Assembly: GCA_902826685.1 (NCBI GenBank)
Contig: CADEFT010000047.1
Location: 1 to 45,071 of the forward strand
From: an uncultured Acidobacteriota bacterium
GTDB taxonomy: Bacteria > Acidobacteriota > Terriglobia > Bryobacterales > Bryobacteraceae
Direction: 5' to 3'
Length of the DNA: 45,071 nucleotides
The translations under genes were made by a program, and so were the position numbers. This document shows positions 35,643 through 43,129 of this stretch, piece after piece. Below the pieces are notes generated by a model, which ran no database searches, was not told where the DNA came from, and saw nothing but the letters and a program-made list of their open reading frames with translations. The stretch's first letter is position 1. Every line of letters starts with the position of its first letter.

Positions 35643-36575
35643 TCAAGGTTTCGCCCACTTCTTCTCCACCGGAGCCCGCCCCCGCGGCATGAACTTCTGC
35701 ACCCGCCAATTCTTGATCTCCGCCACGTAGACTTCGCCCGTGTTGGCGGCGCTCACATGATGGGCGAAATCGAACTGGCCCGGTAGCTTGCCGGGCTCGC
35801 CGATCTGGCCGATCACGTCGCCGTCGGTCGTCAGGCGCAGCACGCGGTTGTTGTGGCCGTCGCTCAGAAACAGCGTCTGGTCGTAGGTGATCGCCAGCCC
35901 CCAGGGCGAACCGACATGCTTCCACTGCGTGAGAAACTTCCCGTCGGCATCGAAAACCTGCACCCGGTAATTCTCGCGGTCGGCCACCAGCACCCGCCCG
36001 CGATTATCCACCGCCACCGCGTGCGGCAGATTGAACTCTCCGTCGCCGGTGCCTTTCTTCCCCCACGCCGTCAGATACTTTCCGTTGCGGTCGAACTTCA
36101 CCACGCGCGAGTTGCCGTAGCCGTCGGTGACATAGAAGTCGCCGTTGGCGGCGAAGGCGATATCGGTGGGCCGGTTGAACAGATCCTTCGTTTCACCCTT
36201 GGTATTCTTACGGCCCATCACCATCCGCACGCGGCCGTGATAGTCCATCTTCACCACCACGTGGCCCAAATCGTCGACCGCCCACAAGTTGCCTTCCGGA
36301 TCGAACCGCAGCGCGTGCGGACGCACAAACACCCCGTCGCCCCAGGACCGGAGCATGTTACCCGCCTCGTCGAACTCCATAATCGAGTGCGGGCCGCGAT
36401 GAAAGACGAACACATGATGGCGAACGCTTACCGCCACCCCCGGCGTCTCTTCGAAAGTCCACCCCGCCGGCAGCTTCGGCCACCCCGGATCGAGCACGTA
36501 ATCGAGCCGCTGCATGTTGACGCTCTGTGCCAACGCAAGCGCCGCCGCCAGCATCCCGGCTCCAAGAATTTTCAT
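35643..36575 (-). CDS. Exported NHL-repeat six-bladed propeller protein
   Basis: A 310-residue periplasmic protein. The ATG at 36575 is chosen because AGGTGAG stands eight bases upstream, inside the stop codon of the preceding gene, and a signal peptide follows (MKILGAGMLAAALALAQS). About six NHL blades run through the whole length (LFNRPTDIAFAANGDFYVTD, FNLPHAVAVDNRGRVLVADR, SPWGLAITYDQTLFLSDGHN). The arrangement resembles peptidyl-hydroxyglycine amidating lyase-like and related propellers, but catalytic residues cannot be confirmed from the sequence alone. Overlap of its ribosome site with the upstream stop indicates coupling with the PPC-domain gene. Confidence 0.78.
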   Translation of the reverse strand: MKILGAGMLAAALALAQSVNMQRLDYVLDPGWPKLPAGWTFEETPGVAVSVRHHVFVFHRGPHSIMEFDEAGNMLRSWGDGVFVRPHALRFDPEGNLWAVDDLGHVVVKMDYHGRVRMVMGRKNTKGETKDLFNRPTDIAFAANGDFYVTDGYGNSRVVKFDRNGKYLTAWGKKGTGDGEFNLPHAVAVDNRGRVLVADRENYRVQVFDADGKFLTQWKHVGSPWGLAITYDQTLFLSDGHNNRVLRLTTDGDVIGQIGEPGKLPGQFDFAHHVSAANTGEVYVAEIKNWRVQKFMPRGRAPVEKKWAKP

Positions 36576-36583
36576 GGGTTCGC

Positions 36584-37123
36584 TCACCTGTAAGTCTTGT
36601 CGTCGAGCTTGCTGAAATCGGCGCCGTCTTCCATCACGCCCAGCGTGATGATGGCGAACGTGAATACTTCATTGCCGGCTTCGATATGCCCGCCAAAAGC
36701 CTTATCGCCCGTGGTCAGGGTCATGTGCCCGTGCAGGCGCCCGTCGATCACATAGCCGTTCACGCCGATGATATCGGCCGGTTCACTGGGATCCTGAATG
36801 AACACGTTCTTGGAAGGAAACGTGTTGTTACTCACCGAATGGATGCTCCACTTACGCACCGAACCCACGCCCGAAAGCAGCACCGCGTTCCGGATCTTTT
36901 GTTCCTTGATCATCTTCTCAAGACCCGCCAGCAGGTCGGTCTTGTATTTGAACCGCAGCACCACCACACGCTTGAACTGGCCGTTGATGGCATACACGTC
37001 GGGAACCGAGGCGCTGTTGTCCTTGGCGTCGTCTTTGGGCGTGGTCGCCTTGACCACCTCATGCCGCGATTGCTGCGCTTGAGCGGCCGCCGCCAGGCAC
37101 AGGGACAGGATGACGTTTCGCAT
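36584..37123 (-). CDS. Exported PPC/DUF296-domain protein
   Basis: A 179-residue protein with a signal peptide (MRNVILSLCLAAAAQAQ) followed by a PPC (plant and prokaryote conserved, DUF296) domain. The core is RVVVLRFKYKTDLLAGLEKM, then NAVLLSGVGSVRKWSI and the metal-binding-type motif DGRLHGHMTLTTGD with GGHIEAGNEVFTFAIITL. In plants the domain sits in AT-hook DNA-binding proteins; bacterial ones are cytoplasmic trimers of unclear role. A secreted form is therefore odd and suggests a small-molecule or metal function in the envelope. It is coupled to the NHL propeller gene downstream and starts 17 bases after the HAD phosphatase stop, so the three may be co-transcribed. Confidence 0.8.
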   Translation of the reverse strand: MRNVILSLCLAAAAQAQQSRHEVVKATTPKDDAKDNSASVPDVYAINGQFKRVVVLRFKYKTDLLAGLEKMIKEQKIRNAVLLSGVGSVRKWSIHSVSNNTFPSKNVFIQDPSEPADIIGVNGYVIDGRLHGHMTLTTGDKAFGGHIEAGNEVFTFAIITLGVMEDGADFSKLDDKTYR

Positions 37124-37139
37124 CCCGCCAGGATATCAG

Positions 37140-37766
37140 CTACTTTCCGCCAAGCCTCAACTGCCGCCGTAGCAGCGTCGTCATCTGGTGCGGATCGGGG
37201 ATTCGCAGCACGTCGAAGCCGGCTGCCTTCCCGCTGGCCACGCCGGCCTCGGAATCCTCCACCACCAGTGCCCGCGTTATGCCGAGCAACGAAGCCGCCC
37301 GCCGGTAAGGCTCGGGCGACGGCTTGTGCTCGCGCACATCGTCGCCAAACACGGCCGCCGAAAGGAACGGGGCGATCCCGCAGGCGTCAAGCACGGGCTT
37401 CACTTCCGTCTTCCCGCTCGAAGTGACCACCGCGAGCCGGAAATCCGACAGCTCCGGAAGCAATTCCAACAGCCCGGAACTGAGCGGCGTCCGGTCGAGG
37501 ATCCGCGACCGGAACAGCTCCTTCTTGGCCGGATAGAGTGCAATCAGGTCGTCGCCCGTCACCGGCGGGCGCGCCAGCGGAGCCAGCGCATCGAGCATCG
37601 TCCGATCCGAGACACCGATGAAAGTACGGTGATAGACCGCCCAATCGAGGCCGATACCGAACGGATTCAATACCTGCCGCCAGCACTCATAATGAATCGG
37701 CTCGCTATCGACCAGAACGCCGTCGAAGTCGAACAGGATCGCCTCATAGCGCCCGCCGTGCGTCAT
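37140..37766 (-). CDS. HAD-superfamily phosphatase (phosphoglycolate/beta-phosphoglucomutase type)
   Basis: A 208-residue cytoplasmic HAD hydrolase. Motif I is ILFDFDGVLVDSEP, with the Asp nucleophile and the general-acid Asp two residues on. Motif II is the Ser in LAVVTSSGKTEV, and motifs III and IV lie in FGDDVREHKPSPEPY and ALVVEDSEAGVASGKAAGFD. The helical cap (HYECWRQVLNPFGIGLDWAV) is of the C1 type found in phosphoglycolate phosphatase, beta-phosphoglucomutase and 2-deoxyglucose-6-phosphatase. The substrate is not decided by these motifs. Its start overlaps the stop of the M48 protease gene by four bases (ATGA), so the two are coupled. Confidence 0.87.
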   Translation of the reverse strand: MTHGGRYEAILFDFDGVLVDSEPIHYECWRQVLNPFGIGLDWAVYHRTFIGVSDRTMLDALAPLARPPVTGDDLIALYPAKKELFRSRILDRTPLSSGLLELLPELSDFRLAVVTSSGKTEVKPVLDACGIAPFLSAAVFGDDVREHKPSPEPYRRAASLLGITRALVVEDSEAGVASGKAAGFDVLRIPDPHQMTTLLRRQLRLGGK

Positions 37767-39127
37767 CTTTGCGGGAACTCGATACTCGTGATCAGCCGCT
37801 CAAAGGCGGGCTGCGACGCCTGATACTCGCCTTGCGGGCAGATCATCACCAGCGTGAAAAGTCCCTGCGGATGATCGGCGGTGACCAGCAGCACCACTTC
37901 CTTCTGTCCCTGAAACGCGGATTGACCGTAGAGAACGTGGAGCAGCCCCGGCAGCCCTCCCACCTTAAGATCGCGCGTGCCTTCATTACCCATTTGCAGA
38001 CCGTTGCCTTTGGCGATGCCGGCGATGTACTGCTGGGTGTTGCCGCGCAGATCGCGGTTCTGAACTTTTTGGAGGCTCAGAATCGCGCCATAGGCGATAT
38101 CGGGCTGGCCGCCCTTGTCAACCAGCCCCTCCGGCGACGCCACGGTAAGTTCACCCGATTGCTGATTGGGGAAAACCTGCCAGTTATCGGGGTAAACGAA
38201 GGCCAGGCCCTGACTTCGATATTGCTTGCCGCCGCCCGCCGGACGAGCGCTTTGCGGGTCGCCCGCCTTGCGGAAGTTGACCCCCGCCTTGGGCGGCTCC
38301 GGCATTCCGTTGATTACCTGCTTGACCTGTTGCAGCTCCGCCGCGTCGCCCTTGGAGTAGGTCAGCCCTTTGGCCATCAACTTCACTTCCGCGCTCACCG
38401 CCTTGACGCGATTACCCGGGCTTGGATGATCGGAAAGGAACTGCGGCGTCGAGTGCCCGGCTTTCTTCTCCTCTTCCTCCAGCTTCTGGAAGAAAACCGC
38501 CATCTCCACCGGGTCGTAGCCCGCCTTGGCCATCATGCGCGCGCCCAGCAGATCGGCATCGCTTTCGGCGTCGCGCGAAAACTTAAGCAACAGCGAGTTG
38601 GCTCCGAGACCCGCGCCCAATTGCGCCAGTTGTCCGAGCATCGAACCGCCGCCCAGCATCGCGCCGCCAATGCCCGCCAGCAGTTGCGCCGCATTCGCCT
38701 TGCTCGCCTGCGCGGTGCCGTGCCGCAGCGCCACGTGTGCGATCTCATGCGCCACCACGCCCGCGATCTGCGCCTCGTTCTCCGCCGAGGAGATCAGTCC
38801 GGTGTGTACATAAGCGGGGCCGCCAGGAAGAGCGAAAGCATTGATCGACTTGTCGTATACAACTTTGAAGGTGTATGGATATTGCCCCGCCTCCGGCTGC
38901 TTCACCAGCCTGCCGGCGATGCGGTTCACGTAGCCGAAGACCTGCTCGTTATTGACCACCGCCACCTGCTGCTCGATCTGAGCGGCGGCCTCTTTTCCCA
39001 ACTCCACGTCCTGCTCCGGCGAAAAGAAATTCCACCGGCTGGCCTTAATGTTCTTGGGCTTCTGGCCGAACGCCGCGACCGACAAAAAGAAGAGAGAAAA
39101 TACCGCTACGGCACGGGATGCTTTCAT
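37763..39127 (-). CDS. M48-family zinc metalloprotease, BepA-like, exported
   Basis: A 454-residue periplasmic protease. The ATG at 39127 has a strong AAGGAGG site and a signal peptide (MKASRAVAVFSLFFLSVAAF); the frame to 39154 would precede this site. The zinc motif is HEIAHVALRH (His127, Glu128, His131), and the third ligand is probably the Glu in ESDADLLGARMM. An AFALPGGPAYVHTGLI segment before the motif is typical of the BepA/YfgC group, which surveys outer-membrane protein assembly. Instead of a TPR domain, the C-terminal part (about 300-454) is a beta-rich region (GLAFVYPDNWQVFPNQQSGE) without recognised motifs. It is the first gene of a probable four-gene run down to the NHL propeller. 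Confidence 0.87.
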   Translation of the reverse strand: MKASRAVAVFSLFFLSVAAFGQKPKNIKASRWNFFSPEQDVELGKEAAAQIEQQVAVVNNEQVFGYVNRIAGRLVKQPEAGQYPYTFKVVYDKSINAFALPGGPAYVHTGLISSAENEAQIAGVVAHEIAHVALRHGTAQASKANAAQLLAGIGGAMLGGGSMLGQLAQLGAGLGANSLLLKFSRDAESDADLLGARMMAKAGYDPVEMAVFFQKLEEEEKKAGHSTPQFLSDHPSPGNRVKAVSAEVKLMAKGLTYSKGDAAELQQVKQVINGMPEPPKAGVNFRKAGDPQSARPAGGGKQYRSQGLAFVYPDNWQVFPNQQSGELTVASPEGLVDKGGQPDIAYGAILSLQKVQNRDLRGNTQQYIAGIAKGNGLQMGNEGTRDLKVGGLPGLLHVLYGQSAFQGQKEVVLLVTADHPQGLFTLVMICPQGEYQASQPAFERLITSIEFPQR

Positions 39128-39277
39128 GCACACACCTCCTTGGCAATCTTGCACAGGCCGGGGCGGCCCTTACATCCGGTCCGGAACTCGTCCCCAAAGT
39201 AGCCCCGGTGCGTTGACGGGCGAGTTCGGCAAAATTAGGATGCTACACGCAACCGCAGCGTTGCAGCTTCACGTAGT

Positions 39278-39283
39278 TATAAT
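39278..39283 (+). promoter_or_regulatory. -10 box of ilvE, probable leaderless start
   Basis: A perfect TATAAT ends six bases before the ilvE ATG. With normal spacing, transcription would start at the A of the ATG. There is no ribosome site between. No good -35 box stands 16-18 bases upstream, so an activator may be needed. Confidence 0.5.
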
Positions 39284-39289
39284 AACCTC

Positions 39290-40231
39290 ATGAAGCCCAC
39301 AGACAAAATCTGGCGGAACGGTCAATTCATTGCCTGGGACGACGCGAAGATTCACGTCCTCTCCCACACCGTCAGCTACGCCAGCGCCGTCTTCGAAGGC
39401 ATTCGCTGCTACAACACCGCTACCGGTCCGGCTCTGTTCCGGCTTCGTGAACACGTCCGCCGCATGGTGGATTCGGCCAAAATCTACCGCATGGACACGT
39501 TCCAGTTCACCATCGACCAACTGTGCGAGGCCATGGTGGAGCTGGTGCGCGTCAATAAGCTCGAATCCTGCTACCTGCGGCCGATCGCTCTTCGCGGCTA
39601 CGGCGAGATGGGCGTACTGGGCATCAAAAATCCCGTGGATGTCTACATCGCCTGCTGGGAATGGGGCAAGTACCTGGGCGACGACGCGCTCTCCCAAGGC
39701 GTCGACGTCTGCATTTCGAGCTGGAAGCGCATCGCGCCCAACACGCTGCCCGCGCTGGCCAAGGCCGCTTCCAACTACATGAACTCGCAGCTCATCCGCA
39801 TGGAGGCGCATACCAACGGCTATGCCGAAGGCATTGCGCTCGACGAAGCCGGCTACATCAGCGAAGGCTCGGGCGAGAACATTTTCGTGATCCGCGACGG
39901 TAAGATCCACACGCCGCCTCTGGGCGCTTCCGTGCTGCCCGGCATTACGCGCGATTCGGTCATTAAGGTCGCTCAGGCGATGGGCTATCCACTGGTGGAA
40001 ACCATCGTCCCGCGCGAGATGCTCTACATCGCCGATGAGGTGTTCTTCACCGGCACCGCGGTCGAGATCACGCCCATCCGCTCGGTGGACCGTATCCCGA
40101 TCGGCGCCGGCAAGCGTGGTCCTATCACCGAAAGCCTGCAGAAGGAATTCTTCGGCATCGTCAACGGCCAGCGGCCCGATGTGCATGGCTGGCTTACGCC
40201 GGTTCACGCCAAGGTCCCGGTTACGGCTTAG
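39290..40231 (+). CDS. ilvE: Branched-chain amino acid aminotransferase
   Basis: A 313-residue class IV (fold type III) PLP aminotransferase that makes valine, leucine and isoleucine from their 2-keto acids with glutamate. Markers are KIWRNGQFIAWDDAKIHVLS at the N-terminus and VSYASAVFEGIRCY. The PLP lysine is Lys158 in NTLPALAKAASNYMNSQL, followed by EGSGENIFVIRDGK and the cofactor-phosphate loop EVFFTGTAVEITPIRSVD. Length is normal. It has no partner genes here. Its 3' end (LTPVHAKVPVTA-stop) has a decayed copy (LTSLHAKVASTC) about 93 bases further on, part of a duplicated junction with arsC. Confidence 0.93.
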   Translation: MKPTDKIWRNGQFIAWDDAKIHVLSHTVSYASAVFEGIRCYNTATGPALFRLREHVRRMVDSAKIYRMDTFQFTIDQLCEAMVELVRVNKLESCYLRPIALRGYGEMGVLGIKNPVDVYIACWEWGKYLGDDALSQGVDVCISSWKRIAPNTLPALAKAASNYMNSQLIRMEAHTNGYAEGIALDEAGYISEGSGENIFVIRDGKIHTPPLGASVLPGITRDSVIKVAQAMGYPLVETIVPREMLYIADEVFFTGTAVEITPIRSVDRIPIGAGKRGPITESLQKEFFGIVNGQRPDVHGWLTPVHAKVPVTA

Positions 40232-40366
40232 CACTGATCCGAGAAACCGGCCGGCGAGGCTGAATCCGTCACCAGCGGCCTGCCCCTAACATCACTTCAC
40301 GCCAAAGTGGCGTCTACTTGTCAACCGAGTCCAGAAACGCCGGGGAGCGGAAGTAATCCCTGCCCG
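40190..40366. repeat. Tandem duplication of the ilvE/arsC junction (about 86-93 bp, two copies)
   Basis: Copy A contains the real ilvE end (LTPVHAKVPVTA-stop, from 40193) and a decayed arsC end on the minus strand (SPAGFSDQC-stop, stop at 40230-40228). Copy B contains a decayed ilvE end (LTSLHAKVASTC, from 40286) and the real arsC end (SPAFLDSVDK-stop, stop at 40316-40314). CCGAG occurs at 40239 and 40325, an offset of 86. Similarity is moderate (core TTCACGCCAARGT), so the event is older than the peroxidase duplication. Confidence 0.55.
40299..40313. terminator. Small hairpin between ilvE and arsC
   Basis: ACGCCA and TGGCGT form a perfect 6-bp stem with an AAG loop, directly before the arsC stop. 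There is no proper T-tract on either side, so termination is uncertain. The stem lies in the decayed ilvE end. Confidence 0.3.
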
Positions 40367-40695
40367 CCAGCGCGGCCGGATCGTCGAACGCTTTGTGCAG
40401 CCGCCTGCCGTGGCCAGCGACCGCCGGACATGTCTCGTTGGCGTGATCGCACACCGTCAGCACCAGATCAAACGCGCTCCCCGCGAACTCGTCCACGTGC
40501 TTGGAGCGGTACCCGGAGATGTCGATGCCGATCTCCTTCATGACGGCGATCGCCTCCGGCCGCACATGGCCCGGCCGCGTTCCCGCGCTTGAGACTTCAA
40601 ACCGGCCGCCGCCCGCGTGGCGCAGCAGCCCTTCCGCCATCTGGCTGCGGGCCGAATTCCCCGTGCAAAGGATCAGTATCCGCGTCCGGGGTCAT
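40314..40695 (-). pseudogene. arsC: Arsenate reductase (LMW-phosphatase type), apparent frameshift near the start
   Basis: The product would be a thioredoxin-coupled arsenate reductase. The P-loop is CTGNSARS, and the second redox pair is in LVLTVCDHANETCPAV. An ATG at 40695 overlaps the arsM stop (ATGA), the usual coupled start, but its frame misses the P-loop. Deleting one G from the run at 40686-40691 gives MTPTRILILCTGNSARSQMA, a normal N-terminus. As it stands, the P-loop frame directly follows the arsM TGA with no ATG, GTG or TTG before the catalytic Cys; the first ATG (40640) lies after the P-loop. This is either a sequencing error in a homopolymer or a true inactivating frameshift. 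The rest of the frame is intact, so any mutation is recent. Confidence 0.75.
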
Positions 40696-41519
40696 GAGCA
40701 GCAGCCCGGGTTGCAACAGCCGCCCGCCGGCTTGGTCGCGCGTACGAAAGCGCTAATGAATTTCCCATCCACTTCCCGCGCGATCGCCTCGGCGTCAAGC
40801 CCCTGGCCGGCGAGGAACGCGCGCGCCTCCTCGATCCCGTAGACACGCGTCGCCTCAATGCCGATCTTCGAGAACCCGGCCTCGGTGAGCTTCGCCGTAT
40901 ACTCCTGGTCGCTCAGAGCGCCGGCCACGCAGCCTACCCACAATTCCATGCTCTTGCGGATGGCGGCCGGCACCTCGCCGCGCACCACCACATCCGACAC
41001 CGCGAACCGGCCGCCCGGCTTCAGCACGCGGAACGCTTCCCTCAGCACACGGTCCTTGTCGCCCGACAGGTTGATGACGCAGTTGGAAAGGATCACGTCC
41101 ACCGACCCATCGGGCAGCGGGATATTCTCGATTTCGCCCTTCAGAAACTCCACGTTCGTCAACCCGCTCCGTCGCTTGTTCTCTTCGGCCAGCGCCAGCA
41201 TTTCGTCCGTCATATCGAGCCCGTAAGCTTTCCCGCCCGGTCCCACCCGCCGCGCCGACAGCAGCACGTCGATACCACCGCCCGATCCCAGATCGAGCAC
41301 CGTTTCTCCCGGCTTCAATTCCGCCAACGCCGTCGGATTCCCGCAGCCAAGCGAAGCCTTCAAGGCCGTCTCCGGCACTTCCCCGCCCTGTGCGGCGTCA
41401 TAGAGGTTGGCCGTGATCGGGTCGGCTCCGCAGCAGGAGCCGGCCACGCCCGCGCTCACCCGAAGCGCCGCCTGCCCGTATTTTTCCCTCACCACGTCCT
41501 GAATCGCTTGTGTATTCAT
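40692..41519 (-). CDS. arsM: Arsenite S-adenosylmethionine methyltransferase
   Basis: A 275-residue methyltransferase that turns arsenite into methylated, partly volatile arsenicals. The SAM motif I is VLDLGSGGGIDVLLSARRVG. Conserved cysteines for As(III) are visible in GSCCGAD (29-30), LGCGNP, LSNCVINLSGDK and ELWVGCVAGAL. The C-terminus ends GGCCNPGCCS, an extra thiol-rich tail that could capture arsenite. The gene starts 11 bases after the arsR stop and overlaps arsC by four bases. It is presumably controlled by the ArsR repressor next to it. Function is well supported by family motifs and operon context. Confidence 0.93.
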   Translation of the reverse strand: MNTQAIQDVVREKYGQAALRVSAGVAGSCCGADPITANLYDAAQGGEVPETALKASLGCGNPTALAELKPGETVLDLGSGGGIDVLLSARRVGPGGKAYGLDMTDEMLALAEENKRRSGLTNVEFLKGEIENIPLPDGSVDVILSNCVINLSGDKDRVLREAFRVLKPGGRFAVSDVVVRGEVPAAIRKSMELWVGCVAGALSDQEYTAKLTEAGFSKIGIEATRVYGIEEARAFLAGQGLDAEAIAREVDGKFISAFVRATKPAGGCCNPGCCS

Positions 41520-41530
41520 GTCCGTTCCTC

Positions 41531-41896
41531 TTACTTGCAGATCGAGACGATCGCCTGCGGTTCGATGGCTTTGTTACGTGTGCAGCATTCGGCATAAAGA
41601 AAGCCCAGCAGTTCCCGCAGCGCTTCCGTATTGGCCGAGTACCACAGGTATGTGCCTTCCCGGCGCACATTCACCAAATCCTCGTTCTTGAGCTTTTCCA
41701 GGTGGTGGGAAAGCGTGGAATTGGGAATTTCCAGTTCCGCGCCGATATCGCCCACCACCATGCCTTCCGGATGCGCCGACAGCAGCAGTTGCATGATGCG
41801 AAGCCGCGGCTCGGTGCCCATCGCCGAGAGCATATCGGCAAACCGCGCCACTTGTTCGAGATTCTGTTTTCTGGCCAGGCGGCCCTCCGTTTCCAT
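41531..41896 (-). CDS. arsR: ArsR-family metalloregulatory repressor
   Basis: A 121-residue winged-helix protein, first gene of the ars operon. The N-terminal ARFADMLSAMGTEPRLRIMQ is the usual ArsR/SmtB start, and the recognition helix is IPNSTLSHHLEKLKNEDLVN. The beta-wing is VRREGTYLWYSANTEALREL. The alpha-3 ELCVCDL metal motif of classical ArsR is absent (MVVGDIGAELEI instead). A Cys pair near the C-terminus (YAECCTRNK), plus SICK at the end, is a likely alternative arsenite site. Such variants are known from other organisms. The ATG follows the -10 box by six bases without a ribosome site, suggesting leaderless translation. Confidence 0.9.
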   Translation of the reverse strand: METEGRLARKQNLEQVARFADMLSAMGTEPRLRIMQLLLSAHPEGMVVGDIGAELEIPNSTLSHHLEKLKNEDLVNVRREGTYLWYSANTEALRELLGFLYAECCTRNKAIEPQAIVSICK

Positions 41897-41930
41897 ATTT
41901 CTATAATAACGGAAATGCAGAAGGAGTCAA
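41897..41930 (-). promoter_or_regulatory. Promoter and probable ArsR operator of the ars operon
   Basis: On the minus strand TTGACT (41930-41925), a 16-base spacer and TATTAT (41908-41903) form a strong promoter. Its start would coincide with the arsR ATG (41896). The inverted repeat ATTTC/GAAAT (41897-41901 and 41912-41916) is centred on the -10 box, a natural place for repressor binding. Confidence 0.6.
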
Positions 41931-41938
41931 CGGAAACC

Positions 41939-43129
41939 TTACGGACGTGGAGTCGTCTTCGGCGTCACCCGCCGCCCGGCGTAGGGGAACCGCCGGTCCA
42001 TGGCCGCCCAATCGGGCGCAAGCCCCAGGCCCGGCCTGCCGGTCAACTCCACCGCCCCACCCCTCTGTCGTGGGAAGCCGTCGAACAGCCCGGCCCACTC
42101 CGCTTCGTTCGCGCCGTCCCATTCCTGCGCCAGAAAGTTGCGCACCGGAGCCATCGCGTGTACCGAAGCCATGTGCGCCACCGGTCCGTACCACATATGC
42201 GGCGAGACCTCGGCGCCATACGTCTCCGCCAACGCCGCGATCCGCCTCATTTCGGTGATGCCGCCGCAATGAATCACGTCGGGCTGGACGATCCGCACGC
42301 CCTCCGCGTCGAGCAGCGCCTTGAAGTCGGCTCGCGTCAGCAATCCCTCTCCCGCCGCCACCGTCACCGGACTTGCCGCCGCCACCTGCGCCAACATTCG
42401 CGGATTCTCGCGCGCCACCGGCTCTTCGATGAACCACGGCCGGTAGGGCGCCACGGCCCTGGCAAACTCGATGGCGGAACGGACTGAAAATGTTTCAAAC
42501 ATTTCAAGGCCGATCTGAAAATCGTCTCCGGCCGCTTTCCGCACCGCCGCGAGATCCTCCACCGTTTGGCGGATCCTTGCACCCTCGGACTCCGCGCGCG
42601 GCACCACCCACTTCACCGCGTTCCACCCGGCGGCTTTCGATTGCGCGGTCCACTCGGCCCAGCCGTCCGCCGTGCGCCGTTTCAGGCCGTGGTCCCAGTG
42701 GCTGTAGTAGACCGGAAGCCGTTTGGCTTCGCCCGCGCCGCAAAGCCGCCACACCGGTTCGCCCAGCCGCTTGCCTTCGATGTCCCAGAGCGCGATGTCC
42801 ACCGCCGAAAGCGCCGTCATCAAGACCGAACCGTCGCGCCACCGCGAGAGTTCGTGATACATGCGATTCCATTGGTCCGCCGTTCCCGTGGCCGCCTGCC
42901 CCGCCAGGTGCGGCTCCAGCCAGCGGATGGCCTGCTCGACGATCTCCACCCGGAACGGCAGCGAGCCTTCGCCAATGCCGGTTATGCCCGCATCGGTCGC
43001 GATCTCAAGGAACAGGTAGTCGCGTTTGGCGAACGTGTACTTGCGGGTGTGGAACTCGCGAATCCGCGGTATGGCGCCTGCCCGGGCCGCCAGCGCCGGT
43101 GCCAGCGCCAGCAAGCGCCGCCGAGTCAC
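41939..43129 (-). CDS. Enolase-superfamily enzyme (mandelate racemase/muconate lactonizing type), Tat-type signal
   Basis: A 396-residue protein. The open frame runs on to 44095, but upstream of 43129 it is the shadow of the PpiC gene. The GTG at 43129 overlaps that gene's stop by four bases and starts an apparent Tat signal (VTRRRLLALAPALAARAGA). The capping domain follows (IREFHTRKYTFAKRDYLFLE). The barrel carries WNAVKWVVPRAESEG, WFIEEPVARENPRML, VAAGEGLLTRADF and VSPHMWYGPVAHMAS. These are in the expected order for the metal-binding acids and the catalytic Lys and His of sugar-acid dehydratases. The substrate is unknown. Its stop is nine bases before the ars promoter region. Confidence 0.83.
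   Translation of the reverse strand: MTRRRLLALAPALAARAGAIPRIREFHTRKYTFAKRDYLFLEIATDAGITGIGEGSLPFRVEIVEQAIRWLEPHLAGQAATGTADQWNRMYHELSRWRDGSVLMTALSAVDIALWDIEGKRLGEPVWRLCGAGEAKRLPVYYSHWDHGLKRRTADGWAEWTAQSKAAGWNAVKWVVPRAESEGARIRQTVEDLAAVRKAAGDDFQIGLEMFETFSVRSAIEFARAVAPYRPWFIEEPVARENPRMLAQVAAASPVTVAAGEGLLTRADFKALLDAEGVRIVQPDVIHCGGITEMRRIAALAETYGAEVSPHMWYGPVAHMASVHAMAPVRNFLAQEWDGANEAEWAGLFDGFPRQRGGAVELTGRPGLGLAPDWAAMDRRFPYAGRRVTPKTTPRP

Noticed and set aside
40680..40700. The arsM TGA as a selenocysteine codon joining arsM to arsC, with a possible hairpin (CCCCG/CGGGG) just after it
   Set aside because: The normal ATGA overlap plus one extra G explains the arrangement more simply. The hairpin loop does not show the features of a known bacterial SECIS, and no selenocysteine machinery is in view; the SelA-like enzyme appears exported.
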